The position numbers were made by a program, and so were the translations under genes. Below are positions 33,298 to 42,982 of a DNA stretch of 64,000 nt, one piece after another. The stretch is from Sulfobacillus thermosulfidooxidans (GTDB lineage Bacteria; Bacillota; Sulfobacillia; Sulfobacillales; Sulfobacillaceae). Numbering within the stretch: the first letter of the stretch is position 1; each line of letters starts with the position of its first letter. Under the pieces are notes generated by a model that worked only from the letters and a program-made list of their open reading frames with translations, was not told the origin of the DNA and searched no databases. Location of the stretch: positions 2,046,001 to 2,110,000 of the forward strand of contig NZ_LGRO01000001.1 in NCBI RefSeq assembly GCF_001280565.1, read 5' to 3'.

Positions 33298-34617
33298 TTA
33301 TGATAACGAATGGGATAGCGCGGCGGACTTGCGAAGACGCAATAAGAGATAATACACCAACGCCCCCACCAGCATACCTACGTAGTATCCTGTATCACCG
33401 TTGTCTAACATTTTGGCGACAGGACCTTCGAAAAGGATCGTCGACATAAAGGGAATGACGGCCACAATTCCAGCAAGAAATCCGCCGATCGCTGCGGTGT
33501 CTACACCTTTGGACGACAGCGCACGATCTTTGTTAATCAATCCGTGATAGGCCGCAACCAACACAATTCCCACCCAGGGTGCGACCCAATAACTGAGGAG
33601 CAATAAGAAGTTTTCATAATCAGCCAGCAAATGGGAATTGGCCAACCAGGCCACAAGCCAGCCGACCGCGCCTAAGAAAATCGCAGCATGAGTGCGGCGG
33701 ATGGGAATATCCAGCGTTAATAAGGACAAAGTTGCCGTATAGCCGTTAATAGCGTCCGCTGTCATTGTGCCAAATATAATCGCGAGCAGGGCAAAACCGG
33801 TTAATGGTCCCATCAAGTTTTGCACCATCCCAATGGGACTCAAATTGCCCCAACCTAACGCTCCAACCACCGCGCCAATACATTCGACCCACACCGTGCC
33901 CACAAATGTTCCCCAAAATGTCGCCCAGAAAACGCTTTGGGGTGAAGTGGTTTCCGGCAAGTAACGGCCGTAATCTGATGCATAAGGCGCCCAACTAAAA
34001 GAATAGGAGACAACGGCAGCCAATTCCAACAAAAAATCTCCGTAATTGCCTGCGTGCGCTAAACCCAGATGCGGCAAATGATGAATCACTTCGTAACTCA
34101 TCAAGACAAATAACAGGCCTTGAACATACACCATAACGCGTTCAAATCGATGAATAATATCATAGCCTAAATATCCCAGGGCTATTTGACCCGCAGCAAC
34201 GAGAAATAATCCGAGGGCTAGGGGAATGTGTAATAATTTCGCCATGGCCTCTCCGCCTACCGCGGTATTAATCGTGTACCACCCGATAGCCGATAAGGTA
34301 TTTAAAAAGGAAGGCAAATAATTGCCCCGGCGCCCAAAAATACTGCGGCTCAATGGTAATTGAGCTAGTCCTTGGCCCGTGCCTGCTTTTGCCGTCAGTC
34401 CCACTAAAAGAGACGCAATAATATTTCCTAAAATAATAGCCAAGAGAGTTTGACCTAAATCTAAGCCTAATACCGGACCTAATACCCCAACCAGCCATGC
34501 CGGCATTCCTAAGTTCGCTGAAAACCACAACGAAAATAATTGAGAGGGTTTCCCATGCCTTTTCGCCGAGGGGACCCATTCAATACCTAGGGGTTCTACC
34601 AGTTCTTCCGTAGCCAT
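33298..34617 (-). CDS. Purine-cytosine permease-like NCS1 transporter
   Basis: A 439-residue membrane transporter with about 12 helices, of the CodB-like part of the NCS1 family that imports nucleobases or related compounds with Na+ or H+. Recognisable regions are WFSANLGMPAWLVG in TM1, LPLSRSIFGRRGNYLPS and SFSWAPYASDYGRYLP, the last a strong NCS1 signature. ATG 34617 is seven bases after GGAGG. A consensus promoter lies right upstream (34639-34667), giving a leader of only about 15 bases. No nucleobase-salvage gene is adjacent, so the substrate is unknown. Confidence 0.9.
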   Translation of the reverse strand: MATEELVEPLGIEWVPSAKRHGKPSQLFSLWFSANLGMPAWLVGVLGPVLGLDLGQTLLAIILGNIIASLLVGLTAKAGTGQGLAQLPLSRSIFGRRGNYLPSFLNTLSAIGWYTINTAVGGEAMAKLLHIPLALGLFLVAAGQIALGYLGYDIIHRFERVMVYVQGLLFVLMSYEVIHHLPHLGLAHAGNYGDFLLELAAVVSYSFSWAPYASDYGRYLPETTSPQSVFWATFWGTFVGTVWVECIGAVVGALGWGNLSPIGMVQNLMGPLTGFALLAIIFGTMTADAINGYTATLSLLTLDIPIRRTHAAIFLGAVGWLVAWLANSHLLADYENFLLLLSYWVAPWVGIVLVAAYHGLINKDRALSSKGVDTAAIGGFLAGIVAVIPFMSTILFEGPVAKMLDNGDTGYYVGMLVGALVYYLLLRLRKSAALSHSLS

Positions 34618-34638
34618 CATCTCACCTCCATTTTGGAA

Positions 34639-34667
34639 TATATATCACCTGTCATTACACATGTCAA
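34639..34667 (-). promoter_or_regulatory. Promoter of the NCS1 permease gene
   Basis: On the minus strand TTGACA, a 17-base spacer and TATATA. The spacer holds a direct repeat, TGACA-tgtgtaa-TGACA, which could be an operator. Confidence 0.75.
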
Positions 34668-34978
34668 ATTCCAATCACAACACTACACTCTTTAGAAAGT
34701 TTTTATACATGTTGACAGATATTTTCTCTATGCAAAAACGTCTTTAAATCTCTACGATAAGACAACGCAATGCAAAAGTCCGTGTTTGGAGGCCAACACA
34801 GATCGAACAAGTTTTCATATAGAATAAAGGGAATTTCAATCGCAAAACGAAAAGTGCTAATTTATGGGGTTCAGATTGCATACACTCACGCTCTCATTAA
34901 TCACTTCAATCACTTCAGCCGTCATCCGCCCCCCTCAACGCGGAGCGCAGTCACAAACAAAACCTCCACTCTATATTC
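34668..34978. other. Intergenic region between permease and lipoprotein genes
   Basis: About 310 AT-rich bases upstream of the permease promoter and downstream of the leftward lipoprotein gene. No gene is supported; no strong terminator was seen for the lipoprotein. Confidence 0.35.
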
Positions 34979-36067
34979 CTATCCCTGCCAGTTAATCCCA
35001 TTATTCTGGCTAGACACTTGAAAAATCTTTCCAGAACTGAGGGAAACCGATACGGTGATATGACCATGACCCGCCAAGATGATGGTTGGCACTTTGCCGA
35101 TATTAGGTTGACTAGGACAATTGATCCGTGTCTCTTGCCATGATATTCCGCCGTTCGTGGTCCGAAACAGGAGAATCTGCGGGGTCGCATACGATGGTTG
35201 GGCAATTAGTCCGTCTTCAGTTGTCCAAAATGCGAGTGCGGGGTTTCCTACAGTGTCAGGAAAAACCTGGTAGGGTGACGCCGTCCACCGCGTATAATTC
35301 ACCAGGTTCCAGTGTCTTCCCCCATCTTTGGAACGAAAGAGGAAAAAAGGCTCTTGTGCCGTAGCCGCCTCGCCGCCTACCAGCAGCCACCGGTATTGCC
35401 CCATGGTCCATGTACTTTCAGAAGGGGTGTGGGACAGTCGAGTCTTGGCTAGCAACAAACGAACTCCTTGGGTAACACTCAATGGCTGAGGCGCCTTTAT
35501 AGACGCGAGGATACTCTGCGCCGTCTCTGATTCACTGGTAGGCATAGACATATTCATCGCATACCGAGAACCCAGCAAGCTCAGATCCGACATCGTCACA
35601 TACAATTCGCCATGAATATTTTCCATTGCTTCGGTAAAATATGGACTCTGATTCCAAGGATTTTTGATAAGTCCCTGCGGTTTAGGAAGAGTCGGAAGCA
35701 ATTGAAAGACATCGGACCGGTTCAGTGGGTCCATTGTCAGCGTAAGACGTGCTTTGCCCGTATTCGCAACGATTTGGCGCACTCCTAAGGATAATTGATG
35801 GAACGAGTGAACCTTCCAGGTATTCGGCACCCGAACCGACAAGTCTCCGAGCCGTAGAAGCGTCGAGTGCGGCATCATTTCAGATGACGTCGATGATTTT
35901 ATATGGGTTGAGTGAGTTTTTGATACGCCAAACTGAGATGAAGGGCTGGCGGAGACATGGGTATGATGACTGACCACTGGCGACGGCTTAAACCCGCATC
36001 CTGCCAACACATTCATCCCTAACAGTCCCGCCATCCAATATGACATGCTCAAGAACGCGAACTTCAT
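34979..36067 (-). CDS. Lipoprotein with BNR/sialidase-like repeats
   Basis: A 362-residue predicted surface lipoprotein. The ATG at 36067 follows AAAGGGGTAACGGAA and starts a signal peptide with lipobox LAGC (VLAGCGF). A Ser/His/Thr-rich linker precedes a first domain of about 120 residues without known motifs. The C-terminal half has three BNR-type Asp/Asn-box sequences, SKDGGRHW, TTNGGISW and SQNNGINW, which shape beta-propeller blades. Only part of a propeller appears present. Catalytic residues of sialidases are not seen, so binding is a better guess than hydrolysis. Confidence 0.78.
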   Translation of the reverse strand: MKFAFLSMSYWMAGLLGMNVLAGCGFKPSPVVSHHTHVSASPSSQFGVSKTHSTHIKSSTSSEMMPHSTLLRLGDLSVRVPNTWKVHSFHQLSLGVRQIVANTGKARLTLTMDPLNRSDVFQLLPTLPKPQGLIKNPWNQSPYFTEAMENIHGELYVTMSDLSLLGSRYAMNMSMPTSESETAQSILASIKAPQPLSVTQGVRLLLAKTRLSHTPSESTWTMGQYRWLLVGGEAATAQEPFFLFRSKDGGRHWNLVNYTRWTASPYQVFPDTVGNPALAFWTTEDGLIAQPSYATPQILLFRTTNGGISWQETRINCPSQPNIGKVPTIILAGHGHITVSVSLSSGKIFQVSSQNNGINWQG

Positions 36068-36234
36068 TTCCGTTACCCCTTTCATACATATAACGCCCAC
36101 ATTTCGTTCCAAGTCACCATTTCTGTTAGATGCGGATGCTAGTCAAAATCGAACAAAATTTTCAATTTGAACAGGAATATTTCAAGCATTTGGCGTATTG
36201 GGACAATATCAATCGTTATGGGGGAGGCATAAGC

Positions 36235-37821
36235 ATGACACCGGACAATCCATGGAATTTTGGCCGTGATGTGATCGACCGCTACGCTCAAGAAAAGCCG
36301 GACGCGCTCGCGTTATCGATGATGCATAATGACACGAATATGCTGTTAACTTTCCAAGATATCTCACGTCTTTCAGGGCAGACTGCCGATTGGCTAAAAG
36401 CTCAGGGCATCGGCAAAGGGGACCGCGTCCTTATTGTTCTAGGAAAAGACCCGGCATTTTGGCCCATCATGGTCGCGTTAAATAAATTAGGCGCCGTCGC
36501 TATGCCCGGAACAACGCAGTTAACCGCTAAAGATCTCTTGTACCGCTTACAAGTTTCTCACGCCACCTCAGCTATCGTTCTGCCCGAGATTGCTGATAAA
36601 TTACAGGACGAGGCTCTTCATTTAACGCATCCCATTGTGGTAGGAGGAGTCCGACCCAATTGGATCTCATTTGATCCCTATCATTTGGACAACCCGGTGT
36701 TCGATGGATTTCCTACGGACTCCACTGATCCCACATTAATTTACTTTACTTCCGGCACTACCGGATATCCCAAAATGGTTCTACATAATCAACGATATCC
36801 AGAGGCCCATACCATCACCGCTCAATATTGGCTCGGACTCAACCAAAACGATCTGCATTGGAATATTTCAGATACAGGTTGGGCCAAAGCCGCATGGAGT
36901 TCATTATTTGGACCTTGGATGGTTGGTGCCGCCATTTTCGTCGATAATATGACCGGTAAATTTGATCCCCAACAGTTTTTGCACATTTTATCCACACATC
37001 CCATTACGTCGGTCTGTGCACCACCAACCGTTTACCGGTTAGTCGTCAAAGAAGATCTTTCCCTTTGGTCATTTCCACATCTTCGAAGCGCGGTATCAGC
37101 TGGGGAACCCCTCAATCCCGAAGTCATTCAAATCTTTAAGCAGGCTACAGGCCTTGATATACGCGATGGCTATGGTCAAACTGAGACGGTTTTATTAATC
37201 GGTAACACTCCAGGACAACCGATTAAACCGGGATCTATGGGACGACCGGCGCCGGAATTTGAAATGACCGTGATTGATCATCAAGGTGTTCCTTTACCAC
37301 CAGGTCAAGAAGGAGATATTGCGATTAAGGTGCATCCGAAACGACCGCGTGGGCTATTTCAGGGCTATGTCAATGATGAGGAAGGAACCCAAAAACGGTT
37401 TGTCGGGGATTATTACATAACCGGAGACCGGGCCATTGTGGATGAGGATGGATATTTTTGGTTTGTAGGCCGCGCAGACGATGTGATTATCAGTTCTGGA
37501 TACCGCATTGGTCCTTTTGAAGTGGAATCCCTCCTTGTCGAACGCCCCGAAGTATTAGAAGCAGCCGTCGTCTCTTCCCCCGATCCCATCCGTGGAGAAA
37601 TTGTCAAAGCTTTTGTCGTATTGAAACCAGGAATTGAGCCCAGTGCGGCATTAGCTGAAACCCTGCAAAATCATGTCAAAACGCAAACGGCGCCCTATAA
37701 ATATCCCCGGGCAATCGAATTCGTGACGGATTTGCCGAAGACTGTCTCTGGAAAAATTCGGCGCATTGAATTACGGCAAAAAGAGTGGCAAAATGCCACC
37801 AAACCTCACGGCCCCGCATAA
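36235..37821 (+). CDS. AMP-forming acyl-CoA synthetase (medium-chain type)
   Basis: Activates a carboxylic acid to its CoA thioester through an acyl-adenylate. The 528-residue frame from ATG 36235 (GGGGGAGGCATAAGC upstream) has the P-loop-like YFTSGTTGYPKMV, the adenylate motif DGYGQTET, the hinge region GDRAIVDEDGYFWFVGRADD and the catalytic lysine motif KTVSGKIRR. Similarity in the early part (NPWNFGRDVIDRYAQEKPDALAL) suits medium-chain acyl-CoA/ACSM-type synthetases. It is monocistronic, between the divergent lipoprotein and a terminator. Confidence 0.93.
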   Translation: MTPDNPWNFGRDVIDRYAQEKPDALALSMMHNDTNMLLTFQDISRLSGQTADWLKAQGIGKGDRVLIVLGKDPAFWPIMVALNKLGAVAMPGTTQLTAKDLLYRLQVSHATSAIVLPEIADKLQDEALHLTHPIVVGGVRPNWISFDPYHLDNPVFDGFPTDSTDPTLIYFTSGTTGYPKMVLHNQRYPEAHTITAQYWLGLNQNDLHWNISDTGWAKAAWSSLFGPWMVGAAIFVDNMTGKFDPQQFLHILSTHPITSVCAPPTVYRLVVKEDLSLWSFPHLRSAVSAGEPLNPEVIQIFKQATGLDIRDGYGQTETVLLIGNTPGQPIKPGSMGRPAPEFEMTVIDHQGVPLPPGQEGDIAIKVHPKRPRGLFQGYVNDEEGTQKRFVGDYYITGDRAIVDEDGYFWFVGRADDVIISSGYRIGPFEVESLLVERPEVLEAAVVSSPDPIRGEIVKAFVVLKPGIEPSAALAETLQNHVKTQTAPYKYPRAIEFVTDLPKTVSGKIRRIELRQKEWQNATKPHGPA

Positions 37822-37846
37822 AACCGCTTATATCGATAGAACTGAC

Positions 37847-37890
37847 CGCCATCAGATCATGGGATCGTAATCAATTCCGATCTGGTGGCG
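37847..37890 (+). terminator. Long hairpin after the acyl-CoA synthetase gene
   Basis: CGCCATCAGATC pairs with GATCTGGTGGCG (two G-T pairs) 26 bases after the stop. It is followed by ATTATATAG, not a T run. Confidence 0.5.
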
Positions 37891-37944
37891 ATTATATAGA
37901 AATTTATCGAATTTCCAATCTCGCTCCGGATTGTCGCATCAAAG

Positions 37945-38199
37945 TTAGGCTGGTCTATTGAAGGAATTCCGATCAATTTGATTATAGCGTTCAACAAGGT
38001 GCTGGATTTTCCCGATTACAACCGGATTAACGGCATCCAATGCGGCTTGTAACCCATCCCCCTTCAGCACATCACACCCCAAAATCAGGGTATGATTCGG
38101 GCTTCTTAACTCATGATAGTGAAAATATACACTGAAGTGAAGTGGAATGTTATTGGGCTTGCCGGATGTGATAATATTTTGGGAAATATTATTGTGACT
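37945..38199 (-). pseudogene. Fragment of an unidentified protein gene
   Basis: An 84-codon open frame without any start codon near its beginning (a TAG precedes it), ending in TAA. It reads like protein, with segments PNNIPLHFSVYFHYHELRS and NHTLILGCDVLKGDGLQAAL and a final helix (IGKIQHLVERYNQID). I do not recognise the family. It is best explained as the 3' end of a gene lost by deletion at the edge of the decayed region. Confidence 0.5.
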
Positions 38200-38455
38200 C
38201 TAACGGCCATAGTAACTTCTTGTGAGGCTCCGAAGGAGGGAACAAAAACCAAAGGCGCTTCGTTTCCCCCGAGGGAGGTTCCATGCTTTTTTGAATTGCT
38301 GTCCGGACCTGCCCGTTACGGGTTACATGATCAACAACTCTCACGTTGCCGTCAAACTGCACTGTCTCGCCGAAAACTGTGAGATAAACGGGACGGGGAT
38401 TCTTGAAAAAATAAAAATGCCATCTTCGTATCCCGCAAAGGGGATAACACCTATT
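38200..38455. other. Junk-like stretch before the first MFS gene
   Basis: The MFS frame is open through this region to 38222, but codons here give no membrane protein and there is no ribosome-binding site. No other gene is supported. Confidence 0.35.
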
Positions 38456-39694
38456 ATGAGAGTTCCGGAAATTTTTCGCATTCCTCATTTTACACGCTTC
38501 TGGCTCGGTCAAACCGTATCCGCCTTCGGGAATAACTTGATGCCCATTGCATTTGTATTTGCGATCTTATCCTTGGGCGATTCTGCGGTGAGCCTTGCGA
38601 AGATTCTTGTGGTTTTGTGGGGCGTTCGCGTCGTGGTGCAATCATTTGGCGTCGCCATTTCAGACAAATTACCGCGAGTTCCTTTGATGATCATCGCAGA
38701 CGGCGTGCAAGCCCTCGCCCTCACGGCCTTGGCGCTCTTGTATATTTTTCATGACGCGCGCATCCTATGGCTTTACGGCGAAGCCGCAGTGGAAGGTGCG
38801 CTGCAAGGTCTCTACGATCCAGTAGCGACCAGCCTCCGCCGACAGCTGATTCCCTCGGCGTCTCTCCAGCAGGTTGTCAGCGCACAGAGCCTGGCGAGTA
38901 AGGGTACGCGGATTATCGCCCCACTGGTCTCCGCATTTTTAGTGCGCGATGTCGGGTTCTGGAGTGTCTTTCTATTGGATGCGGGCACCTTTGGATTCAG
39001 TGCCCTAACCCTCCGGGGGATCCGTTATAAGACGCCACCGCCTGAACTTGCTATCCGGACCAGTTGGTACGCAGATTTTGTACAGGGCTGGAAGTGCTTA
39101 ATCAAATTCCGATGGATTCTATGGCTTGCGCTGGCAACGTCCTTTAATAATATGATTATGGGAGCGTTTGCCGTGGTAGGCCCGACGATCACCCACAGAA
39201 GTTATGCCGGCATTTTGGCTTGGGCAATTTTACGGAGTGCTACCATGGTCGGTGGAGTGGCGGGAGTACTGATAGCCTATCGGGCAACCTGGCCCAGACC
39301 TTTTGTGGTCATCCAACTCATAAGTGCGATCTTTATCGCACTCCCTATGATCCTTTTAGCATTACACGGGAACCTTATATGGGTGGCTGTGACCGTGGGA
39401 CTCATGGGAGCTGCCCTCGCGATAAAATCCGTGTTTTCCGACACAGCGATAAGCCAGCAGATTCCAGCGCGCGTTATCGGACGCATCGATGCGTGGGATA
39501 CGACCCTCGGCGATCTCCTCTTACCCGTCGCCTTTGTGCTTGCGGGTCTGGGTATCCATATATTGGGCGTGCGCCCCGTTCTGTGGGCCATGGCCGTCAC
39601 CAGTATATTCACGAATATCAGCGTACTCGGCTTTCGCACGGTGCGGCAAATATCTCTCACTTATGGTCCTACCGAAGGCATGGTGGAAGAATGA
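38456..39694 (+). CDS. MFS transporter (MFS_3/EntS-like exporter)
   Basis: A 412-residue, roughly 12-helix transporter of the major facilitator superfamily. It opens IFRIPHFTRFWLGQTVSAFGNN, the pattern of drug/siderophore exporters of the MFS_3 group, and continues with a diverged motif A (ISDKLPRVPLMIIADG). The ATG at 38456 has AAAGGGG 12 bases upstream, a loose site. A second, distinct MFS exporter of the same group lies convergently at 40256-41509. Substrate unknown. Confidence 0.8.
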   Translation: MRVPEIFRIPHFTRFWLGQTVSAFGNNLMPIAFVFAILSLGDSAVSLAKILVVLWGVRVVVQSFGVAISDKLPRVPLMIIADGVQALALTALALLYIFHDARILWLYGEAAVEGALQGLYDPVATSLRRQLIPSASLQQVVSAQSLASKGTRIIAPLVSAFLVRDVGFWSVFLLDAGTFGFSALTLRGIRYKTPPPELAIRTSWYADFVQGWKCLIKFRWILWLALATSFNNMIMGAFAVVGPTITHRSYAGILAWAILRSATMVGGVAGVLIAYRATWPRPFVVIQLISAIFIALPMILLALHGNLIWVAVTVGLMGAALAIKSVFSDTAISQQIPARVIGRIDAWDTTLGDLLLPVAFVLAGLGIHILGVRPVLWAMAVTSIFTNISVLGFRTVRQISLTYGPTEGMVEE

Positions 39695-40255
39695 CAACTC
39701 GCCCCGAGCCCGCATGCCTCCCAAACGCTTCGCGGGTTATCTGGTCATGAACCCGAATTTCTTCAATCATTTTAGCTTCACACACCCGTTGTGTTTACTG
39801 CTCACGAACGAAGGATTGACGGACCGTTTATGCGTTGATGAATTTCATACGCTCATTATTCGAAAGCGCCTGGCGCTTCCAAAAATTCCAATGGTGCTAC
39901 GTAGATGGGAATACATACCATTTGAGCAGCCATAATGGTCCGGTTGCTTGATCCATTTAGTGATCGCGTTGGCAATTGCGCAAGAGCTAATGAATATTCG
40001 AACTTCATCCGGAATCGTTCTTTAATTATTTGTTGAATAAGAATTTTTTGTTGAATAAGCGAGGACTTTAGAGATCCATTATTAAAGATGACAATGATAG
40101 CCGGTTTCATCCCACCATCCACTCTTGCAAATCTAACGCGAAGGACTGAACTAACATCGCAATCGACGACGATAACAAAACAGCTAAAAGTAGAATTGCC
40201 TGGGTCAGACTTTCCCGATACGGATAAAATACGTCACAATACCATCTTGTCCTCT
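39695..40255. other. Region between convergent MFS genes with decayed small frames
   Basis: On the minus strand, after the MFS stop at 40256, a frame without a start (to about 40105) encodes a hydrophobic helix (QAILLLAVLLSSSIAMLVQS). Its TGA overlaps the ATG of a small frame at 39856-40110. Such coupling suggests the remains of an operon; neither product is recognised. Confidence 0.35.
39856..40110 (-). CDS. Small hypothetical protein, doubtful
   Basis: An 84-codon frame starting MKPAIIVIFNNGSLKSSLIQ, at an ATG that overlaps the TGA of a preceding decayed hydrophobic frame; GGTGGG lies just upstream. No family is recognised, and the C-terminal half looks random. It would be the last gene of the leftward MFS operon. 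It may be a real but decayed gene. Confidence 0.3.
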   Translation of the reverse strand: MKPAIIVIFNNGSLKSSLIQQKILIQQIIKERFRMKFEYSLALAQLPTRSLNGSSNRTIMAAQMVCIPIYVAPLEFLEAPGAFE

Positions 40256-41509
40256 TTAATTATTATAGGTTGGCGTGGACCGTTCGCGAGGATCGCCGAC
40301 GGCTGCCATCATCGCTTCCGACGTAGGCGGCTGGGCCGGAATAAGAAACATGAGACTCAGCAGCAATACCATCGAACCCGCGCCAGCAAATAATGCGGCG
40401 ATGCCTAACCATCCAATTATCAGCTCCGTGAGCCCCATCCCCACGGGAGTCATCAAGTTCAAGATCCCACTATAGGAAGAAAAAGCACGGCCGCGCACTT
40501 TCTCGGGAATCGCTGCTAACAAAGATGACGTCACGAGAGACTCGACCAAACCGATGGTCGTACCAATTCCCGCTGCAATGGCATAAGGCAAGGGAATTGC
40601 AGTGACTTGGCCAAACAACACCACCAAAGCGCCCATTCCCGCGAAGGCCCATCCGAGTACGCGCGCCGTCGGCCATCTTTGTGCCCATCCGACCATCACT
40701 GCACCCACAATGAATCCAACCAAAAATGCTGTATTGAGCCATCCTAACGTCATAGGCGTTCCTTTTAAAGGCCCGTGGACCCACTGGGGCAATACCATCT
40801 CTAGCGGCACAAGCACGAGGTTGGCCATCATAGCTACCAGAACAAATCGCCGGATCCACAAAGATCGCCACAAGACGCGGATCCCGGTCTTCCATGCAGA
40901 CCACAACGGAACATCCGTGTTTGTTGTGCGAATCGGACCCGACGTGCGAATCAACAATAAAGAGGCCAAAGAAACCAGAAAAGTTAAGGCGTCTATGCCA
41001 AACAGAGTGGACGGCCCATACAGGGCCATGAGAATGCCGCCCATGGCGACACCCACTAAACTGGCCAAACCGGATATCGCCTTGAAAATGCCGGTGGCCG
41101 AAGGTAATTGGTCGCTGGAGATGAGGGTGGGAATAAATGCCATAAGGGATGGTCCAAAAATCGTCCCGAGTGACTTGAGCACAAAGACTACCACGAACAA
41201 TATCCCAATCGAAGGACGTTCAATAGAACTAGTCAACCAAAACAGTAGTGAGCCCAACACAAACCGACCCAAATCCGACACAATAATTAGGAAGCGACGA
41301 TCAAAACGGTCGATCAGCCCTCCCCAAAACAAACTGCCAACCGCCGGCAAAGTTTGAGCCAATCCAATCCACAGAACGTCGACACGAGAATGTGTGATGG
41401 TAAGAACATACCAATAAATCGCCAGAGTATAAAAATTATTTCCGACTGACGAGACGAATTGTCCGGTCATCAATAACATCCAGCGCCTATTATGCGCGAA
41501 TAATTTCAT
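40256..41509 (-). CDS. MFS transporter (MFS_3/EntS-like exporter)
   Basis: A 417-residue, 12-helix exporter. The N-terminus (RRWMLLMTGQFVSSVGNNFY) and motif A (GLIDRFDRRFLIIVSDLGR) are clear; VRGRAFSSYSGILNLMTPVG in the second half is typical for this group. It lies 35 bases downstream of a truncated PqqD-like frame on the same strand, so it may be the former exporter of a RiPP cluster. ATG 41509 has AGGGGGAACCC upstream. Substrate unknown. Confidence 0.85.
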   Translation of the reverse strand: MKLFAHNRRWMLLMTGQFVSSVGNNFYTLAIYWYVLTITHSRVDVLWIGLAQTLPAVGSLFWGGLIDRFDRRFLIIVSDLGRFVLGSLLFWLTSSIERPSIGILFVVVFVLKSLGTIFGPSLMAFIPTLISSDQLPSATGIFKAISGLASLVGVAMGGILMALYGPSTLFGIDALTFLVSLASLLLIRTSGPIRTTNTDVPLWSAWKTGIRVLWRSLWIRRFVLVAMMANLVLVPLEMVLPQWVHGPLKGTPMTLGWLNTAFLVGFIVGAVMVGWAQRWPTARVLGWAFAGMGALVVLFGQVTAIPLPYAIAAGIGTTIGLVESLVTSSLLAAIPEKVRGRAFSSYSGILNLMTPVGMGLTELIIGWLGIAALFAGAGSMVLLLSLMFLIPAQPPTSEAMMAAVGDPRERSTPTYNN

Positions 41510-41543
41510 GGGTTCCCCCTACGCAGTGATCTATTCGGACGAC

Positions 41544-41717
41544 TCATTCTTTTCGGACCAAGCTGGAGATCCATTTTTGTAGAAATTTAGCAATGTCCGT
41601 GGCGATTTGTTCCGGATTGCTTATCGGGTACTTCTCACAAAATACTTTTACTAATGCCTCAAGAGATGAATTATCATCCAACAACCGCCAAACTAATTCG
41701 ACAGGGTGGTTATAAGT
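41544..41717 (-). pseudogene. Truncated PqqD-like domain upstream of the MFS exporter
   Basis: A 57-codon open frame after a TAG, without a usable start. Its product matches the C-terminal two-thirds of PqqD-like proteins: VELVWRLLDDNSSLEALVKV, then KYPISNPEQIATDIAKFLQK. This parallels TRIWECIDGTRNVAGIVDMV of the intact PqqD-like protein at 3122-3382. The N-terminal strand region is missing or disrupted by frameshift. It was probably a leader-binding protein cotranscribed with the MFS exporter. No precursor peptide was found beside it. Confidence 0.6.
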
Positions 41718-42982
41718 CTATGTAGAGTGCAGTGCGTCACGAAGTTATATAACCACATACAGTTGTCAGTGCTTTGAGAGCGCACTGCAGAATTCCGCAA
41801 ATACTTGCGACAAGATTTGCCCAATGGGTCACGTTGACATGAGGAATTTGCAATTCGCAGTATGGGTTGTGGTATAGGTCGTAACAAATGCATTGAAAAG
41901 ATTTGGCGACACAACATTGTAGCCGTCGGTGTCAATACACAGGAGACCTCCCTTCCATGTTTTCGGGAAATATGATATATTCCAGAAGATTTAATAACCC
42001 CACTGAGCCATTTGCTATGATCAGAAAACGGTGAGTCAAGCGAACCCCACCGGGTTTACACGATTATTAGTTTAATCGATTAGGTTACTCGTTGTGATTG
42101 TGATAATGTTTGTTCGACAAACACATGGGTTTTACCTTTTAATTGGGAACTCAACAGGTAATTAATTATTCGCCAACATTCGATTTCGCTAATCTCTAAA
42201 CACGTCAAGTGATAATAAACCCCAGAAATTATTATAGCGATTGATCGCCATGCTCGCCGTGGTGGAATCCTCTCAGATAGAAGGATCTGTCACTCGACAT
42301 TTTATCTGGGCCATGCGGATTAACCCCTCAATATCCAGGCAAATTGCCTTGTCACACGTAATAGATGACGATGACGACACTATGGGATACATTACCAGGA
42401 GATATCGGGTGTGGGTTTCCTTCGCTCGTGACGCGGAGCGAATCGCGTGATTACGGTTCCGAACCAGCTCTGTTAAATGAATATTGTCTCTGTGATTGCC
42501 AAAGAAGACTGGTTTTTGTCTGCGCTAACGATTACCGACGTCTGTGCCCACATGATTGTGATGGATCATATCGGGTTTCGCTGCTAAGCCACCGATGAGC
42601 GCTCGACTCTGCACCAAACCGTCATCCCACGTCAACCGCATGGCACATGCCCCTCGTTCTGCGCACCAACAATGGCGCCCAATTTATCGCCGAAGCATTT
42701 GAAACGGCTGATGCTGTCTATGATGTGGAACCTGAAGGGACCGACCCTGGTTGCGCCCCAAATAACAAGGCATATATCGCATCGTGGCTTTCCCCGTGAG
42801 AGCGCGACTGATAAGAGATTTGCGATCCGCCTGGTAACGAATTTTCCATCGTTCTGGCAAATCATACAGAAATATGCAAATATGCACTAGGAATGGTTTG
42901 ACGCTTACTTTGTGCCAGCAGATAAGAAAATGAGGACGCCATAACCGGTGTCCTCATCTCGTCTCCTATGGCAAAAATTTCT
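41718..42982. other. Decayed non-coding region with IS relic
   Basis: About 1.26 kb with no intact gene. Apart from the transposase relic (42240-42850), the sequence between 41718 and 42240 has only short frames, some with protein-like codon runs, on the minus strand. Confidence 0.4.
42240..42850 (+). mobile_element. Relic of an IS3-family transposase (OrfB)
   Basis: Two plus-strand pieces in different frames look like the integrase core of IS3-type elements. The first (about 42478-42594) reads WFLSALTITDVCAHMIVMDH, around the first catalytic aspartate. The second (about 42648-42800) reads VLRTNNGAQFIAEAFETA, around the second aspartate region where N replaces the usual D, followed by PNNKAYIASWLSP, which matches the PNxNAHIESF segment near the catalytic glutamate with A for E. 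Stops and frame changes make it inactive. No terminal inverted repeats were located. Confidence 0.65.

Noticed and set aside
38189-38512. 107-codon minus-strand frame at the start of the first MFS gene
   Set aside because: Overlaps the real MFS start on the opposite strand, lacks a ribosome-binding site and has no recognised motif.
41693-41935. 80-codon minus-strand frame upstream of the truncated PqqD frame
   Set aside because: Considered as a RiPP precursor; composition is not peptide-like, the site is 11 bases from a TTG, and no leader motif is present.
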